A stretch of 64,000 bases of DNA from Tenacibaculum soleae (GCF_001693415.1 NZ_MAKX01000013.1:62001-126000); one strand, 5' to 3'. Shown: positions 52,087-62,065, numbered from the stretch's first letter. The notes: generated from the sequence alone by a model not told the origin. Translations and numbers: made by a program.

Positions 52087-52434
52087 CTATTCTTTATCTA
52101 ATCTTTTAGTTAGGTTAAAGCCAGTAAATAAACCTAAACCAGCCATTAAAAAAATCATTGCTGGATATACCGCTTCTTCATCAATAGAGCTATACGTATC
52201 AATTAATAACCCTAAAAAGATTCCTAAGCCAATTCCCATTAACAATAGCGCTAGGTTTAAAACAATTACTCTACCTGTTAAAGTTGATTTTTTTCGCTCT
52301 CCTTGCATAAATATTTTAGCATCTACACCTTTTTCTATCAATGCTAAACGCTCTTTGTTTCTAGTTGAATAGAATAAATAAAAGATTCCGAAAATTACTG
52401 CGAATAAAAACATAAATACAATTGCTACTTCCAT
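52087..52434 (-). CDS. DUF6249-like membrane protein
   Basis: 115 residues with three membrane segments (VAIVFMFLFAVIFGIFYLFY; VLNLALLLMGIGLGIFLGLL; YPAMIFLMAGLGLFTGF) and the cytosolic block NKERLALIEKGVDAKIF, typical of this small family. It is divergent from the ECF sigma gene at 52573, 138 bases away, and homologues often sit beside such sigma/anti-sigma pairs. Confidence 0.75.
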   Translation of the reverse strand: MEVAIVFMFLFAVIFGIFYLFYSTRNKERLALIEKGVDAKIFMQGERKKSTLTGRVIVLNLALLLMGIGLGIFLGLLIDTYSSIDEEAVYPAMIFLMAGLGLFTGFNLTKRLDKE

Positions 52435-52572
52435 ATTTTAAAATTTAAATGATTATTTTTATTGTGTTTGCAAGTATGACCGTTAGATTATAGAAAAGGT
52501 TACAGAAAAATAAAAAAATATTTTTCATGAAATTTTGTAACCTTTTAAATTAATAGGCAGTCAAAGTATAAA

Positions 52573-53157
52573 ATGACCATAAAAACTGACCAAACATATA
52601 TCGATTTAACCTTACAAGGAGATACTAATGCTTTTGCTTTTTTAGTTGATAAGTATAAAACGATGATTTTTACTTTGGCTTTAAAAATGGTAAAGAGTAG
52701 AGAAGAGGCTGAAGAAATTTCTCAAGATACTTTTATAAAAGCGTTTAAAAATTTAAGTAAGTTTAAAGGAGAATCAAAATTTTCTACTTGGTTGTACAAA
52801 ATAGGGTATAGAACAGCCTTAGATAGCTTAAAAAAGCATAAAGAAAAGTATAGTACTGATACGATTGATGAAATAACATTTAATAAAATAAAATCTACTG
52901 AAAATATTTTAGAAGGTATTGAACGAAAAGAACGTGCCGAAATAATTAATAACTGTATATTACGTTTACCAGAAGATGAACGGACTATTTTATGGATGTT
53001 TTATTTTGATGAACTAAGTTTAAAAGAAATTATAGCAATAACTAATTTTTCTGAAGCCAATGTAAAAGTAAAATTACACAGAGCCAGAAAAAGATTGTTA
53101 AGTGTTATAAAACAAAATGTTGAACCCGAATTAATTAATCATTATGGGAGAAAATAA
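52573..53157 (+). CDS. ECF sigma-70 family factor
   Basis: 194 residues. Region 2: LVDKYKTMIFTLALKMVKSREEAEEISQDTFIKAF, with STWLYKIGYRTALDSLKK; region 4: LPEDERTILWMFYFDELSLKEIIAITNFSEANVKVKLHRARKR. It overlaps the following small membrane protein gene by 14 bases. Confidence 0.9.
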   Translation: MTIKTDQTYIDLTLQGDTNAFAFLVDKYKTMIFTLALKMVKSREEAEEISQDTFIKAFKNLSKFKGESKFSTWLYKIGYRTALDSLKKHKEKYSTDTIDEITFNKIKSTENILEGIERKERAEIINNCILRLPEDERTILWMFYFDELSLKEIIAITNFSEANVKVKLHRARKRLLSVIKQNVEPELINHYGRK

Positions 53158-53548
53158 AGACATAGAAAAGTTAGATGCTTTTACGAAAAAGTACATTAAA
53201 GAAGTAAAAGAAGAAAGTCCCTCTTTAGATTTTACAGCTAATTTAATGACCGTTTTAGAAAAAGAAACTGTTAACATTTATAAAGCAACACCTTTAATAT
53301 CAAGAAAAGGATGGTTTTTTCTTGGAGTTATTTTAGTGGCAAGTATTTTATTTGTTTCAAGAGGTACATCTTTAAGTTGGATGAAAATGCCAACATTACA
53401 GTTAGATTTTTCATATCATATTCAAATGCCAAATTTGTTTGAAGGAATTACCATTTCTAACATCATGTTATTTGCTTGTTTCTTTTTTACCTTGATGATT
53501 TTTGGTCAAATAATTATGCTTAAAAACCACTTTACAAAACATTTATAA
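53144..53548 (+). CDS. Small membrane protein, probable anti-sigma partner
   Basis: 134 residues: a cytosolic N-terminus (EKLDAFTKKYIKEVKEESPSLDFTANLM, similar to other flavobacterial anti-sigma-like proteins), a membrane helix near 62-75 (GWFFLGVILVASILFV) and another near the end (NIMLFACFFFTLMIFGQIIML). Overlap with the sigma gene supports pairing; no zinc motif. Confidence 0.65.
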   Translation: MGENKDIEKLDAFTKKYIKEVKEESPSLDFTANLMTVLEKETVNIYKATPLISRKGWFFLGVILVASILFVSRGTSLSWMKMPTLQLDFSYHIQMPNLFEGITISNIMLFACFFFTLMIFGQIIMLKNHFTKHL

Positions 53549-53553
53549 ATCAT

Positions 53554-53591
53554 AAAAAATCCACTTTGTAATTTACAAAGTGGATTTTTTT
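53554..53591. terminator. Bidirectional terminator
   Basis: ATCCACTTTGTAA (53559-53571) pairs with TTACAAAGTGGAT (53573-53585), A run before and T run after, between convergent genes. Confidence 0.88.
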
Positions 53592-53619
53592 AAACTAAAC
53601 TTGTTACAGTATCACATAA

Positions 53620-55410
53620 TTACTTGTTAGCAGTAATCCATTTATCAATTTTAGCTTCTAATAAAGCTAAGGGAATACAACCTGTTTCTAAAACTTGATT
53701 ATGAAATTCTCTAATATCAAATTTTTTACCTAATTCCTTTTTCGCTTTAGCACGTAATTCACGTATTTTTAATTGTCCAATTTTATAAGATAATGCCTGC
53801 CCTGGGTTTGCCATATAACGTTCAATTTCTGAAATAATACTGGCTTCACTTTCTGCTTCATTATCTAAAGAATATTGAATTGCTTTTTCACGTCTCCAAC
53901 CTTTTGCGTGCATTCCAGTATCAACAACCAAACGAATTGCACGGTGCATTTCCATACCTAACATTCCGAAATATTGATAAGGATCGGTATATAAACCTAA
54001 TTCTTTTCCTAAGTTTTCGGTATACAATGCCCAACCTTCGCCATAAGCACTATACCATAACGTTTTTCTAAAATCTGGTAAATCTTGATTTTCTTGTGTT
54101 AAAGAAATTTGATAATGATGCCCAGGAATTGCTTCGTGTAAAAACAACGCTTCATCAGAAAATACATTGTATTTCGTAGCATCTGGTATTGGGGTATAAA
54201 AAACTCCCGGACGTGTACCATCTAATGAACCTGGGTTGTATTCTGCACTAGCCGAAGCTTCTCTAAATTTTTCAGTTTGTTTTACTACAAAAGGTGTTTT
54301 TGGTTTGTTACCAAATAATTTTTCTAATTGCGGTTTCATTTTATCATGAATCGCATTAAAGTTATTGATAATTTGTTGCGGTTCAGAATAAGGCATTAAC
54401 TCTTTATTTTCTCTAACAAAATTGAAGAAATCTTTTAATTCTCCCTTAAAACCAACCTGTGTTTTTACTTTTTCCATTTCGGCTAAAATACGTGCAACTT
54501 CACTTAAACCTAAGTTGTGTATTTCATCAGCAGTCATAGTAGTTGTTGTGTAGTTTTTTATAGCGTGTTGATAGTATTCTTTTCCATTAGGAATAGCAGA
54601 AATTCCACTTGTTTCTCTACCAGCGGCTAAGTAATCTGTTTTTAAGAAATTGTATATTGATTTAAATGAAGGAATTAATTTTTCATTTAATAAACTAGAA
54701 TAGTTTTCAGCTAATTTCTTTTTATCCTCTTTTGAAAAATCTGTTGGAAATTTTTTGATTGGTGAATAAAATAAATGTTCCGTAATTTTTGTTTCAGCCA
54801 AACCTTTAAATTGAGGAACAATTTTTTTTATTAAAGAAGTTGGTAAAACATAACCTTTTTTAATACCTTGTTTCATGTTTGTAATGGCAGATTGCATCCA
54901 AACATGAAAACCATCTAATCTTTTTAGCCAATTTTCGTAATCATTTACAGTTTTAAAGGGTTGTGCACTACTACCACTAGCTAATTGACCTACGGTTAAA
55001 TTGATAGTCCACATTTGGTTGATAGGCATTAAAGCATCGTTTTTAAAGCTATTTTGTGCTAAAGCCATATCACAATCCCAATCTAAAACAGCTTTACTCA
55101 TTTGTTGACTTTCAGTTAAATCATTCTCTTTAAAATCAGCTAGTTTTAATTTGTAGTTTTTGTAAAAATCGTTGTTTTTTGTTAGATAATTTTCAGATAA
55201 GATGTTAGGAAATTGATCGTTAAAGCGATTATCACCAGCAAAAGTGGCATTTATCGGATTTAGTTGTAGTTTACCTTCATTGTAATCTTTTAATAATTGA
55301 TTAAAAGCTGTATTTTCTTTTATAGGAACTGTAATTACTTCCTTTTTTTCTTGTTTACAAGAAGTTAGTAGTGTAGCAGTAGCTACAATGGTTAAGAAGA
55401 TTTTCTTCAT
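53620..55410 (-). CDS. DUF885 family lipoprotein (putative metallo-carboxypeptidase)
   Basis: About 596 residues from the ATG at 55410, which opens a lipoprotein signal (FLTIVATATLLTSCKQE). DUF885 blocks: GSLDGTRPGVFYTPIPDATKYN, then the metal motif FLHEAIPGHHYQISL (HExxxH-like) near 430, YGEGWALYTENLGKELG and GQALSYKIGQLKIRELR. Periplasmic peptidase activity is likely from the fold (M32-like) but not proven. A frame extension of 11 codons upstream is rejected since it overlaps the promoter at 55432-55439. Confidence 0.86.
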   Translation of the reverse strand: MKKIFLTIVATATLLTSCKQEKKEVITVPIKENTAFNQLLKDYNEGKLQLNPINATFAGDNRFNDQFPNILSENYLTKNNDFYKNYKLKLADFKENDLTESQQMSKAVLDWDCDMALAQNSFKNDALMPINQMWTINLTVGQLASGSSAQPFKTVNDYENWLKRLDGFHVWMQSAITNMKQGIKKGYVLPTSLIKKIVPQFKGLAETKITEHLFYSPIKKFPTDFSKEDKKKLAENYSSLLNEKLIPSFKSIYNFLKTDYLAAGRETSGISAIPNGKEYYQHAIKNYTTTTMTADEIHNLGLSEVARILAEMEKVKTQVGFKGELKDFFNFVRENKELMPYSEPQQIINNFNAIHDKMKPQLEKLFGNKPKTPFVVKQTEKFREASASAEYNPGSLDGTRPGVFYTPIPDATKYNVFSDEALFLHEAIPGHHYQISLTQENQDLPDFRKTLWYSAYGEGWALYTENLGKELGLYTDPYQYFGMLGMEMHRAIRLVVDTGMHAKGWRREKAIQYSLDNEAESEASIISEIERYMANPGQALSYKIGQLKIRELRAKAKKELGKKFDIREFHNQVLETGCIPLALLEAKIDKWITANK

Positions 55411-55431
55411 GGTATTGTTTTTGATTGCAAA

Positions 55432-55439
55432 CAAATATA
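55432..55439 (-). promoter_or_regulatory. -7 promoter element of the DUF885 gene
   Basis: Reads TATATTTG on the minus strand, a perfect match, 21 bases upstream of the chosen ATG. Confidence 0.55.
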
Positions 55440-55467
55440 CCAAAAAAGAAAAAGGATTAAATTGTTT

Positions 55468-55995
55468 TTAATTTAATCGTTCATTTATTTTACTAAACCA
55501 TAAGTCTCTTTCATTAAAAACAAAGTTATATTCTTTATGATTTTTGGTAGTTATTTTTATTCCGTTGTCGATAAATTTAACAGTTTTTGTTCTATTAATT
55601 TGTTTAATATTGAAGTAATTAATATCAATGCTTATTTTTTGAATATTAATTTTATGTGATTTGAAGATTACTCTTTTATTGGTTAAGAATATTTTTCCTC
55701 CAATAGCTTCAACTCCTTTAAATAAATTCCCTGGTCCGTGAACTTCGATTTGTTCATTTTTGTCTAATTTAGGATTTAAATTTTTAGAGATTTTTGTGTA
55801 AAATGTGTCAGCTAATTTTTTATTAGAATAAGGATACCCAATTCCAAAAATAACGCCAAAAAATAAACCTTGAATAATTAACGATGTAATTGAATTATTT
55901 TCATTCCAAACATAATCAAAAAAACAAAGAATTAAAGTGTAAATAATTGTTATACCTAGAATAAACAATATCCTAGATTTTAAAGTCATTTTCAT
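55468..55995 (-). CDS. Membrane protein with GRAM/PH-like domain
   Basis: 175 residues: two membrane helices (ILFILGITIIYTLILCFF; ITSLIIQGLFFGVIFGIGY) and, from about 85, a GRAM/bPH-type domain (HGPGNLFKGVEAIGGKIFLTNKRVIFKSHKI; TNKRVIF is the hallmark). Function unknown; such proteins bind membranes or partners. Confidence 0.7.
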   Translation of the reverse strand: MKMTLKSRILFILGITIIYTLILCFFDYVWNENNSITSLIIQGLFFGVIFGIGYPYSNKKLADTFYTKISKNLNPKLDKNEQIEVHGPGNLFKGVEAIGGKIFLTNKRVIFKSHKINIQKISIDINYFNIKQINRTKTVKFIDNGIKITTKNHKEYNFVFNERDLWFSKINERLN

Positions 55996-56075
55996 TATTT
56001 TAACACCTATTTTTCCATTTTACAATAATTATTTATTAATTAAGAAAGTTTTGTGTTTATAAGAATAAAATAAAT

Positions 56076-56417
56076 TTACCCAATTCTTGTGCCGTTTTTA
56101 ATATTTCTTTCGGGTGATATAAGCGTAACTTCTTTATTATCTCCAACAGCGCCTAACACTAAACATTCACTCATTATGTTGGCTATTTGTTTTTTAGGAA
56201 AGTTTATTACTGCAATTATTTGATTACCTATTAACTCATCAGGAGTATATAATTTAGTAATTTGTGCAGAGGTTTTTTTAATACCAAATTCACCAAAATC
56301 TATTTGCATTTTATAAGCAGGGTTTTTTACTTCTTTAAATATTTCTGCAGTAAGTATGGTTCCTACTCGCATTTCTACTTTTGTAAAATCAACCCAAGTT
56401 AAAGTATTGTTTTCCAT
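56076..56417 (-). CDS. csaA: CsaA-like tRNA-binding domain protein
   Basis: 113 residues, a single OB-fold tRNA-binding domain: FTKVEMRVGTILTAEIFKEVKNPAYKMQIDFG, IKKTSAQITKLYTPDELIGNQIIAVINFPKKQIANIMSECLVLGA (read as the conserved strands). Length and motifs match CsaA, a chaperone-like tRNA-binding protein. Confidence 0.88.
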   Translation of the reverse strand: MENNTLTWVDFTKVEMRVGTILTAEIFKEVKNPAYKMQIDFGEFGIKKTSAQITKLYTPDELIGNQIIAVINFPKKQIANIMSECLVLGAVGDNKEVTLISPERNIKNGTRIG

Positions 56418-56492
56418 AAATGTAAAGGAGTTTAAAATTTTTTATTATTACATGTAGCATTTTAACCAAATACCCATTATGGGTTTCCATAG

Positions 56493-57563
56493 TTATTTAT
56501 TTAATAACCTATTAGCAGCGGTAAACGGAGTCGTTTTTCCGTTTTCTAATTTTTTTAATTCCTGCTGTAATAAGTCTTTGATGTTATTATTGTTGTAAAA
56601 ATTATCTTTTAATTGCTGATTAATCGTTTCTAACAGCCAGTACTTGTTTTGATCGTTTCTTTTTTGTTGAAAATATAAGCTACTTTTAGCCGTGTTTATA
56701 TATTGATCAATCATTGTATAAACTTCATCTATACCTTGGTTTTTAAGGGCGCTTGCCAATAAAACTTTGGGTTGCCAACCACTATCTTTTGGTGGATATA
56801 AATGTAAAGCTCTATTAAACTCTACTTTAGCAATTTTTGCATTTTTCTCATTACCACTATCGGCTTTATTTATAACAATAGCATCGGCCATTTCTATAAT
56901 TCCGCGTTTTATACCTTGTAATTCATCACCAGCCCCAGCAAGTTTTAAAAGTAAAAAAAAATCGGTCATAGAATGTACGGCGGTTTCTGATTGTCCAACA
57001 CCTACGGTTTCAATAATAATGGTGTCAAAACCAGCAGCTTCACATAAAATAATCGATTCTCTAGTTTTTTGAGCAACACCTCCTAATGAAGTTCCTGAAG
57101 GAGAAGGTCTGATAAACGCATTTTTATCGGTAACCAATTCTTCCATCCGAGTTTTATCACCTAAAATACTTCCTTTATTAACAGAGCTACTCGGGTCAAC
57201 AGCCAAAACAGCCACTTTTTTACCTAGTGCGGTTAAGTGTTTTCCTAAAGTTTCAATAAAAGTACTTTTTCCAACACCAGGAACACCAGTAATACCAATT
57301 CGTACTGAATTGTTTGCATATGGTAAGCAAGCTTCTAAAATTTTATTGGCTTGTTGTTGATGTTTTAAATTGGTGCTTTCAACTAAAGTAATAGCTTTAC
57401 TTAAAAAAGGAATATTACCTGCTAATATATTTGTAATATACTTGGTTGTAGTAATTTTTTTTCTACGACTAAGTTTTATTTTTTCTGCAGATGAGATACT
57501 AGTGGTTTCAGGTTGGAAAACACCGTCTTTTTCGGTAAGTGCAGATTTTTTTTTATCAATCAT
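56493..57563 (-). CDS. meaB: MeaB-type GTPase (methylmalonyl-CoA mutase-associated)
   Basis: 356 residues of the G3E family. Walker A GVPGVGKSTFIETLG near 96; VLAVDPSSSVNKGSILGDKTRM (switch regions) near 122; IIIETVGVGQSE near 186; NKAD at the guanine site. MeaB protects and loads adenosylcobalamin-dependent mutases. The mutase genes are not adjacent, and the alternative name ArgK is historical. Confidence 0.92.
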   Translation of the reverse strand: MIDKKKSALTEKDGVFQPETTSISSAEKIKLSRRKKITTTKYITNILAGNIPFLSKAITLVESTNLKHQQQANKILEACLPYANNSVRIGITGVPGVGKSTFIETLGKHLTALGKKVAVLAVDPSSSVNKGSILGDKTRMEELVTDKNAFIRPSPSGTSLGGVAQKTRESIILCEAAGFDTIIIETVGVGQSETAVHSMTDFFLLLKLAGAGDELQGIKRGIIEMADAIVINKADSGNEKNAKIAKVEFNRALHLYPPKDSGWQPKVLLASALKNQGIDEVYTMIDQYINTAKSSLYFQQKRNDQNKYWLLETINQQLKDNFYNNNNIKDLLQQELKKLENGKTTPFTAANRLLNK

Positions 57564-57662
57564 TATAAAGTAAAAACTAAATATTAAGTAAATTTAAAAA
57601 TAAAAAGTAAGCAAACTGCAACGAAGTTTAAAAAGTATCGTCTTTAGTATAAGAAATCAATA

Positions 57663-58211
57663 ATGAAATTAACCAAACAGTTACATCAACCTATAATAAA
57701 CGGTTGTAAAAATAATGACGCAAAGGCGCAAATGCAATTGTATGATTTGTATTGTGAAGCGATGCTTACGGTTGCAGTTCGTTATGTAAAAGATACGTTT
57801 ATTGCCGAAGATGTAATGCAAGAAGCATTTATTAAAGCCTTTAAAAATATAAAAAATTATAAAGAAGAGGTAGCCTTTGGATCTTGGTTAAAACGAATTG
57901 TGATAAACCAAAGTATTGATTTTTTGAAAAAGAAGAAACTAGAATTAGTTTCAATAAAAGAAGAAACAAATACAATAATAGAAGAGAGAGATTGGCATGT
58001 AGAACCAACAATTTCATACGCAGAAATTGTAAACAGTATTCAACAATTAAAAGATAAATATAGGGTAGTGGTAACCTTGTTTTTGTTAGAAGGATATGAT
58101 CATGGAGAAATTGCTGAAATTTTAGGGATTTCAGAGGTAACCTCAAGAACACATTTGTTAAGAGGTAAAAAGAAACTGCAAGAACAATTAAAAAACGTAA
58201 ACTATGCCTAA
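57663..58211 (+). CDS. ECF sigma-70 family factor
   Basis: 182 residues. Region 2: LYDLYCEAMLTVAVRYVKDTFIAEDVMQEAFIKAF; region 4: LKDKYRVVVTLFLLEGYDHGEIAEILGISEVTSRTHLLRGKKKL. Overlaps the next gene by eight bases. Heads a three-gene unit with a membrane protein and a secreted protein, the same layout as at 25697. Confidence 0.9.
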   Translation: MKLTKQLHQPIINGCKNNDAKAQMQLYDLYCEAMLTVAVRYVKDTFIAEDVMQEAFIKAFKNIKNYKEEVAFGSWLKRIVINQSIDFLKKKKLELVSIKEETNTIIEERDWHVEPTISYAEIVNSIQQLKDKYRVVVTLFLLEGYDHGEIAEILGISEVTSRTHLLRGKKKLQEQLKNVNYA

Positions 58212-58770
58212 AGATATTAGAGAATTATTAAAAAATAAGATTCAAAAAAACGTTGAAATATCAACAAATCATAGGCAACGTTTTCAAGAAAAATTAATGA
58301 AAGAATTGCATGAGAAACCTGTTGGCGAAAAATCATATAAGTGGTTATATATTGCGGCTTCTATTGTATTGTTATTAAGTGTTACGATTAAATTTTATCC
58401 AACAGAAAATATAAATACGCCTGTAAACATAGTGCCAAATGAATATAAAAATACGATTAGCTTAGGAAATGTTTCACCTGAATTAAAAACATTAGAGTCG
58501 TATTATATTAATACTATTAATTACGAATTAAGTCAGTTAGAATTAACTGATGATACTAAAGAATTTATCGATGGTTATTTTGCTAAAATAGGCGAACTAA
58601 CCAACGAATATAAATCGTTAACCGAAGAGCTCAATACAAAAGGAGTTAACGACAACACCATCAATGCATTGATTGGAAACCTGCAATTGCGTTTACAGTT
58701 GTTAAAACGTATGCAAAAACAATTACATGAACTTAAAAATCCAATTAAAAATGACATTCAAACAATTTAA
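58204..58770 (+). CDS. Single-pass membrane protein, probable anti-sigma partner
   Basis: 188 residues: cytosolic N-terminus with basic amphipathic helix (NHRQRFQEKLMKELHEK), membrane helix near 46-60 (WLYIAASIVLLLSVTI), then a helical periplasmic domain (TNEYKSLTEELNTKG) with coiled-coil character. Position and overlaps with the sigma gene and the next gene (20 bases) support an anti-sigma role; no known domain. Confidence 0.65.
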   Translation: MPKDIRELLKNKIQKNVEISTNHRQRFQEKLMKELHEKPVGEKSYKWLYIAASIVLLLSVTIKFYPTENINTPVNIVPNEYKNTISLGNVSPELKTLESYYINTINYELSQLELTDDTKEFIDGYFAKIGELTNEYKSLTEELNTKGVNDNTINALIGNLQLRLQLLKRMQKQLHELKNPIKNDIQTI

Positions 58771-60259
58771 AATAAGTGTTTTTTTGATGTTAGTTACTGG
58801 TGTAGTAACTGCCCAAAAATACGATAAGAAATTTAACGAAAACTTTAAAACAAACAATGATGTTGTTGTAAATATAAATGCAACAAATGCAACTATTGAT
58901 GTAACAACATGGAATAAAAATGAAGTTTTTGTAGAAGCAATTATTGAAGTAGAAGGGCTCGATAAAAATGAAGCTCAAAAATATTTAAGTAAGTGGAAGT
59001 TTGAAGCTTTAGGTAATAAAAGTAAAGTAAAAATAAATGCAACAAATAGTAATATGCATTCTTTAGGTAATGATAATATTGTGTTTTTTAATCCATCAAA
59101 AAATAGTGAATCTAATGTGTATCATTATAGCAAAGATGCCAATGATGTTATAGTATTACCTGAATTACCAACGATTATAATTCCTGAAATTGACGAAATT
59201 GAGATTCCAGAGATTAATTTTGAAGAATTAATAACAGGTTTAGATTACATAGAATTTGATTTTGATAAATACGCAAAAGATGGAAAAAATTATTTTTTTC
59301 AGTGGAAAGATGGTGTAAATGATATTACTATAAAATCAAAAAAAGAATGGGAAGCCTTTAAGAAAAGTAAAAAATATAAGAAGTTTAAAAAAGCGCAAGA
59401 AAAAAGTAAAGATGAGCTCAAAGAGAATATGAAGCGTTTTGAAAGAGAAAAAAAGGTCGAATTAATTAAATTAAAAAGAGAAGTATTAAAGAAAAAAGCT
59501 GATGCTAAAAGACAGCAGTTAATAAAAAAAAGAGAAGCACAACGATACAATCTTGAAATAAAAAGAGAGGCGTTAAAGAAAGCGCAAGAGTCACTTAAAA
59601 ATACCAAATTAGATTTTGTTTTTTGGAATAAATCAGGAACAGTAACTGTAAATGGAAAAAAAGTAAAAATAACTAAGAAAATTACTATTAAAGTACCTAA
59701 AAATGCTACTTTCGATTTAAATACACGTCATTGTAAAGTAAAGTTACCGAAAACAAAAGCTTCAGGTAAAGTTAGTTATGGTACTTTTAATGCTGATGTT
59801 TTAAACGGAGGCGAATTAAATATATCATACTCGCCAGTAATAATAAATTCACTAAATACTACTGATTTATTTTTAAATAATGTAACCGATGCTCATATAG
59901 CATCGGTTGCTAATACTAAAATAAGTTCAACTTCATCAGAGGTTGTTCTTGTTAACGTTTATAAAAATGTTGAAGTAAATAGTGAATTTGGAGGTTTAAA
60001 AATCAATAAAATTCATCCAAATTATCATACTTTTAAAGTTGATTTAAATTCATCCGAAGCATTGATAAATATAGCTAACATCAATAAAAAATTAGCGCAT
60101 GTTATAGAGGATAAATCTAGAAATCATCCTCATAAACCAGCAATAAAATTTTCTATTAACGATTCTAAAAAAGAAGTAAATGGTAATTTCAGCATATCAA
60201 CAGAAGATAATATGCTGAAAATTATTGGAAAATACAGTCAGTTAGTACTTCAAAAATAA
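58751..60259 (+). CDS. Secreted protein with DUF4097-like beta regions and a lysine-rich coiled coil
   Basis: About 502 residues from the ATG at 58751, which opens a signal peptide (FKISVFLMLVTGVVTAQ). Then a beta domain (NVVVNINATNATIDVTTWNK), an unusual central segment of about 90 residues dominated by Lys/Glu/Arg/Gln (roughly 185-285, e.g. KKFKKAQEKSKDELKENMKR), predicted as a long coiled coil, and a C-terminal beta-helix-like DUF4097 part (ITIKVPKNATFDLNTRHCKVK; LNISYSPVIINSLNTTDLFL). Third gene of the sigma module; may be its envelope target. Confidence 0.7.
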   Translation: MTFKQFKISVFLMLVTGVVTAQKYDKKFNENFKTNNDVVVNINATNATIDVTTWNKNEVFVEAIIEVEGLDKNEAQKYLSKWKFEALGNKSKVKINATNSNMHSLGNDNIVFFNPSKNSESNVYHYSKDANDVIVLPELPTIIIPEIDEIEIPEINFEELITGLDYIEFDFDKYAKDGKNYFFQWKDGVNDITIKSKKEWEAFKKSKKYKKFKKAQEKSKDELKENMKRFEREKKVELIKLKREVLKKKADAKRQQLIKKREAQRYNLEIKREALKKAQESLKNTKLDFVFWNKSGTVTVNGKKVKITKKITIKVPKNATFDLNTRHCKVKLPKTKASGKVSYGTFNADVLNGGELNISYSPVIINSLNTTDLFLNNVTDAHIASVANTKISSTSSEVVLVNVYKNVEVNSEFGGLKINKIHPNYHTFKVDLNSSEALINIANINKKLAHVIEDKSRNHPHKPAIKFSINDSKKEVNGNFSISTEDNMLKIIGKYSQLVLQK

Positions 60260-60316
60260 TAGATAGTATTAAAAAAAATACCTTTTAAAAATTTATTACT
60301 TTCCTAATAAAGTGCC

Positions 60317-60324
60317 TATCTTTA
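60317..60324 (+). promoter_or_regulatory. -7-like promoter element of cysS
   Basis: TATCTTTA differs from TAnnTTTG at the last base and lies 25 bases before cysS. The same TATCTTTA form precedes bshA at 39653-39660. Confidence 0.35.
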
Positions 60325-60349
60325 GCATCTGTTAATAGTCACTTTTCCG

Positions 60350-61831
60350 ATGAAATTATATAAAGAAAATCAACTAAAAGTATACAACTCTTTATCAAAA
60401 ACAAAAGAGCCTTTTAAAACTGTAAACGACGGATATGTAGGTATGTACGTTTGTGGACCTACAGTATATAGCAATGCCCATTTAGGAAACGTACGTACAT
60501 TTATGTTTTTTGATGTGGTATATCGTTATTTATTACATTTAGGTTACAAAGTGCGTTATGTACGTAATATTACTGATGCAGGTCATTTAGAAAATGATGC
60601 AGATGAAGGAGAAGATAGAATTTCTAAAAAAGCACGTTTAGAAGAAATTGAACCAATGGAAGTGGTACAGAAGTATACTGTAGATTTTCATGATGTTTTA
60701 AAAAATTACAATTTTTTACCACCTAGTATAGAGCCAACAGCAACAGGTCATATTGTTGAACAGATTGAAATGATTAAAGAAATCATGGAAAAAGGTTTTG
60801 CTTATGAAGTTAATGGGTCTGTATATTTTGATGTTTTAAAATACAACGAAACTGGTAATTACGGAATCCTTTCTGGTAGAAAAATAGAAGATGCAATTCA
60901 TAATACACGAACTTTAGACGGACAGTCAGATAAAAGAAACCCACAAGATTTTGCCCTTTGGAAAAAAGCAGATGAACGCCACATTATGCGTTGGCCTTCT
61001 CCTTGGAGCGATGGTTTTCCTGGTTGGCATTTAGAATGTTCGGTAATGAGCACAAAATACTTAGGAGAACAATTTGATATTCATGGAGGAGGAATGGATT
61101 TAAAGTTTCCTCATCACGAATGTGAAATAGCACAATCACAAACTTGTAGCGGTGTAAAACCAGTAAACTATTGGATGCATACCAATATGTTGTTGTTAAA
61201 TAGTCAAAAAATGGCTAAATCAACAGGTAATTTTATTTTGCCAAACGAAATTTTAACTGGTGAAAACAGTGTTTTACCAAAAGCATTTTCAGCAAGTGTA
61301 GTTCGTTTTTTTAATATGCAGGCTAATTATAGAAGTATTTTAGATTTTTCTGGTGAAGCTTTAGAAGCATCAGAAAAAGGACATACTAAGTTAATGGATG
61401 CTGTAAATTATTTAGATAAAATTCAGGCAGGAAATACTTCAACTTTTAATGTTCAAAAATGGAAAGCAGATTGTTATGCAGCCATGAATGATGACTTCAA
61501 TACACCTGTGTTAATTTCTCATTTATTTGAAGCTGTAAAAAATATTAATCAAATAAAAGAAGGAAATGCTAGCTTAACTTTAAATGATTTAGAAGAGTTA
61601 ATTGTAACAATAAAAGCCTTTGTTTTTGATGTTTTAGGATTGATGAATGAAATAGCTGATGGAAATAATTCTGATAAATTAAGCGGAGTTGTTGAAATGC
61701 TAATTCAAATGCGAAAAGAAGCAAGAGAAGATAAAAATTGGGCATTATCTGATGAAATTCGCGATAGATTATTAGCATTAGGAATTCAGCTAAAAGATGG
61801 TAAAGAAGGTACAAGTTTTTCTGTAAATTAA
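60350..61831 (+). CDS. cysS: Cysteinyl-tRNA synthetase
   Basis: 493 residues, class I synthetase. HIGH-type motif in [11 protein letters not shown] near 40, zinc ligands from [10 protein letters not shown] (Cys) and [10 protein letters not shown] plus [16 protein letters not shown]-type KMAKSTGN near 283, and a C-terminal DALR-like helical end. The yidD gene begins one base after the stop (overlapping frames TAAttg), giving the order cysS-yidD-lgt common in flavobacteria. Confidence 0.96.
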   Translation: MKLYKENQLKVYNSLSKTKEPFKTVNDGYVGMYVCGPTVYSNAHLGNVRTFMFFDVVYRYLLHLGYKVRYVRNITDAGHLENDADEGEDRISKKARLEEIEPMEVVQKYTVDFHDVLKNYNFLPPSIEPTATGHIVEQIEMIKEIMEKGFAYEVNGSVYFDVLKYNETGNYGILSGRKIEDAIHNTRTLDGQSDKRNPQDFALWKKADERHIMRWPSPWSDGFPGWHLECSVMSTKYLGEQFDIHGGGMDLKFPHHECEIAQSQTCSGVKPVNYWMHTNMLLLNSQKMAKSTGNFILPNEILTGENSVLPKAFSASVVRFFNMQANYRSILDFSGEALEASEKGHTKLMDAVNYLDKIQAGNTSTFNVQKWKADCYAAMNDDFNTPVLISHLFEAVKNINQIKEGNASLTLNDLEELIVTIKAFVFDVLGLMNEIADGNNSDKLSGVVEMLIQMRKEAREDKNWALSDEIRDRLLALGIQLKDGKEGTSFSVN

Positions 61832-62065
61832 TTGAAAAAAATACTAACATATCCGTTTATATTATTGGTGCGATTTTATCAAACAGCAATATCGCCATTT
61901 ACACCAGCAACATGCAGGTATTCGCCAACATGCTCTAGTTACACAATTGAAGCATTACAAAAACATGGATTGTTTTATGGCGGTTGGTTGGCAACAAAAA
62001 GAATCTTTAGTTGTCACCCATGGGGAGGAAGTGGTTACGATCCGGTGCCTGAAAAAAAGAAATAA
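61832..62065 (+). CDS. yidD: Membrane protein insertion efficiency factor YidD
   Basis: 77 residues with the family signature [23 protein letters not shown] (three Cys), then [30 protein letters not shown]. Start codon TTG at 61832, directly after the cysS stop; no ATG precedes the conserved region. Confidence 0.92.
   Translation: MKKILTYPFILLVRFYQTAISPFTPATCRYSPTCSSYTIEALQKHGLFYGGWLATKRIFSCHPWGGSGYDPVPEKKK

Noticed and set aside
56468-56487. Hairpin ACCCAT/ATGGGT downstream of meaB as a terminator
   Set aside because: Short stem and no T run on the minus strand; not called.
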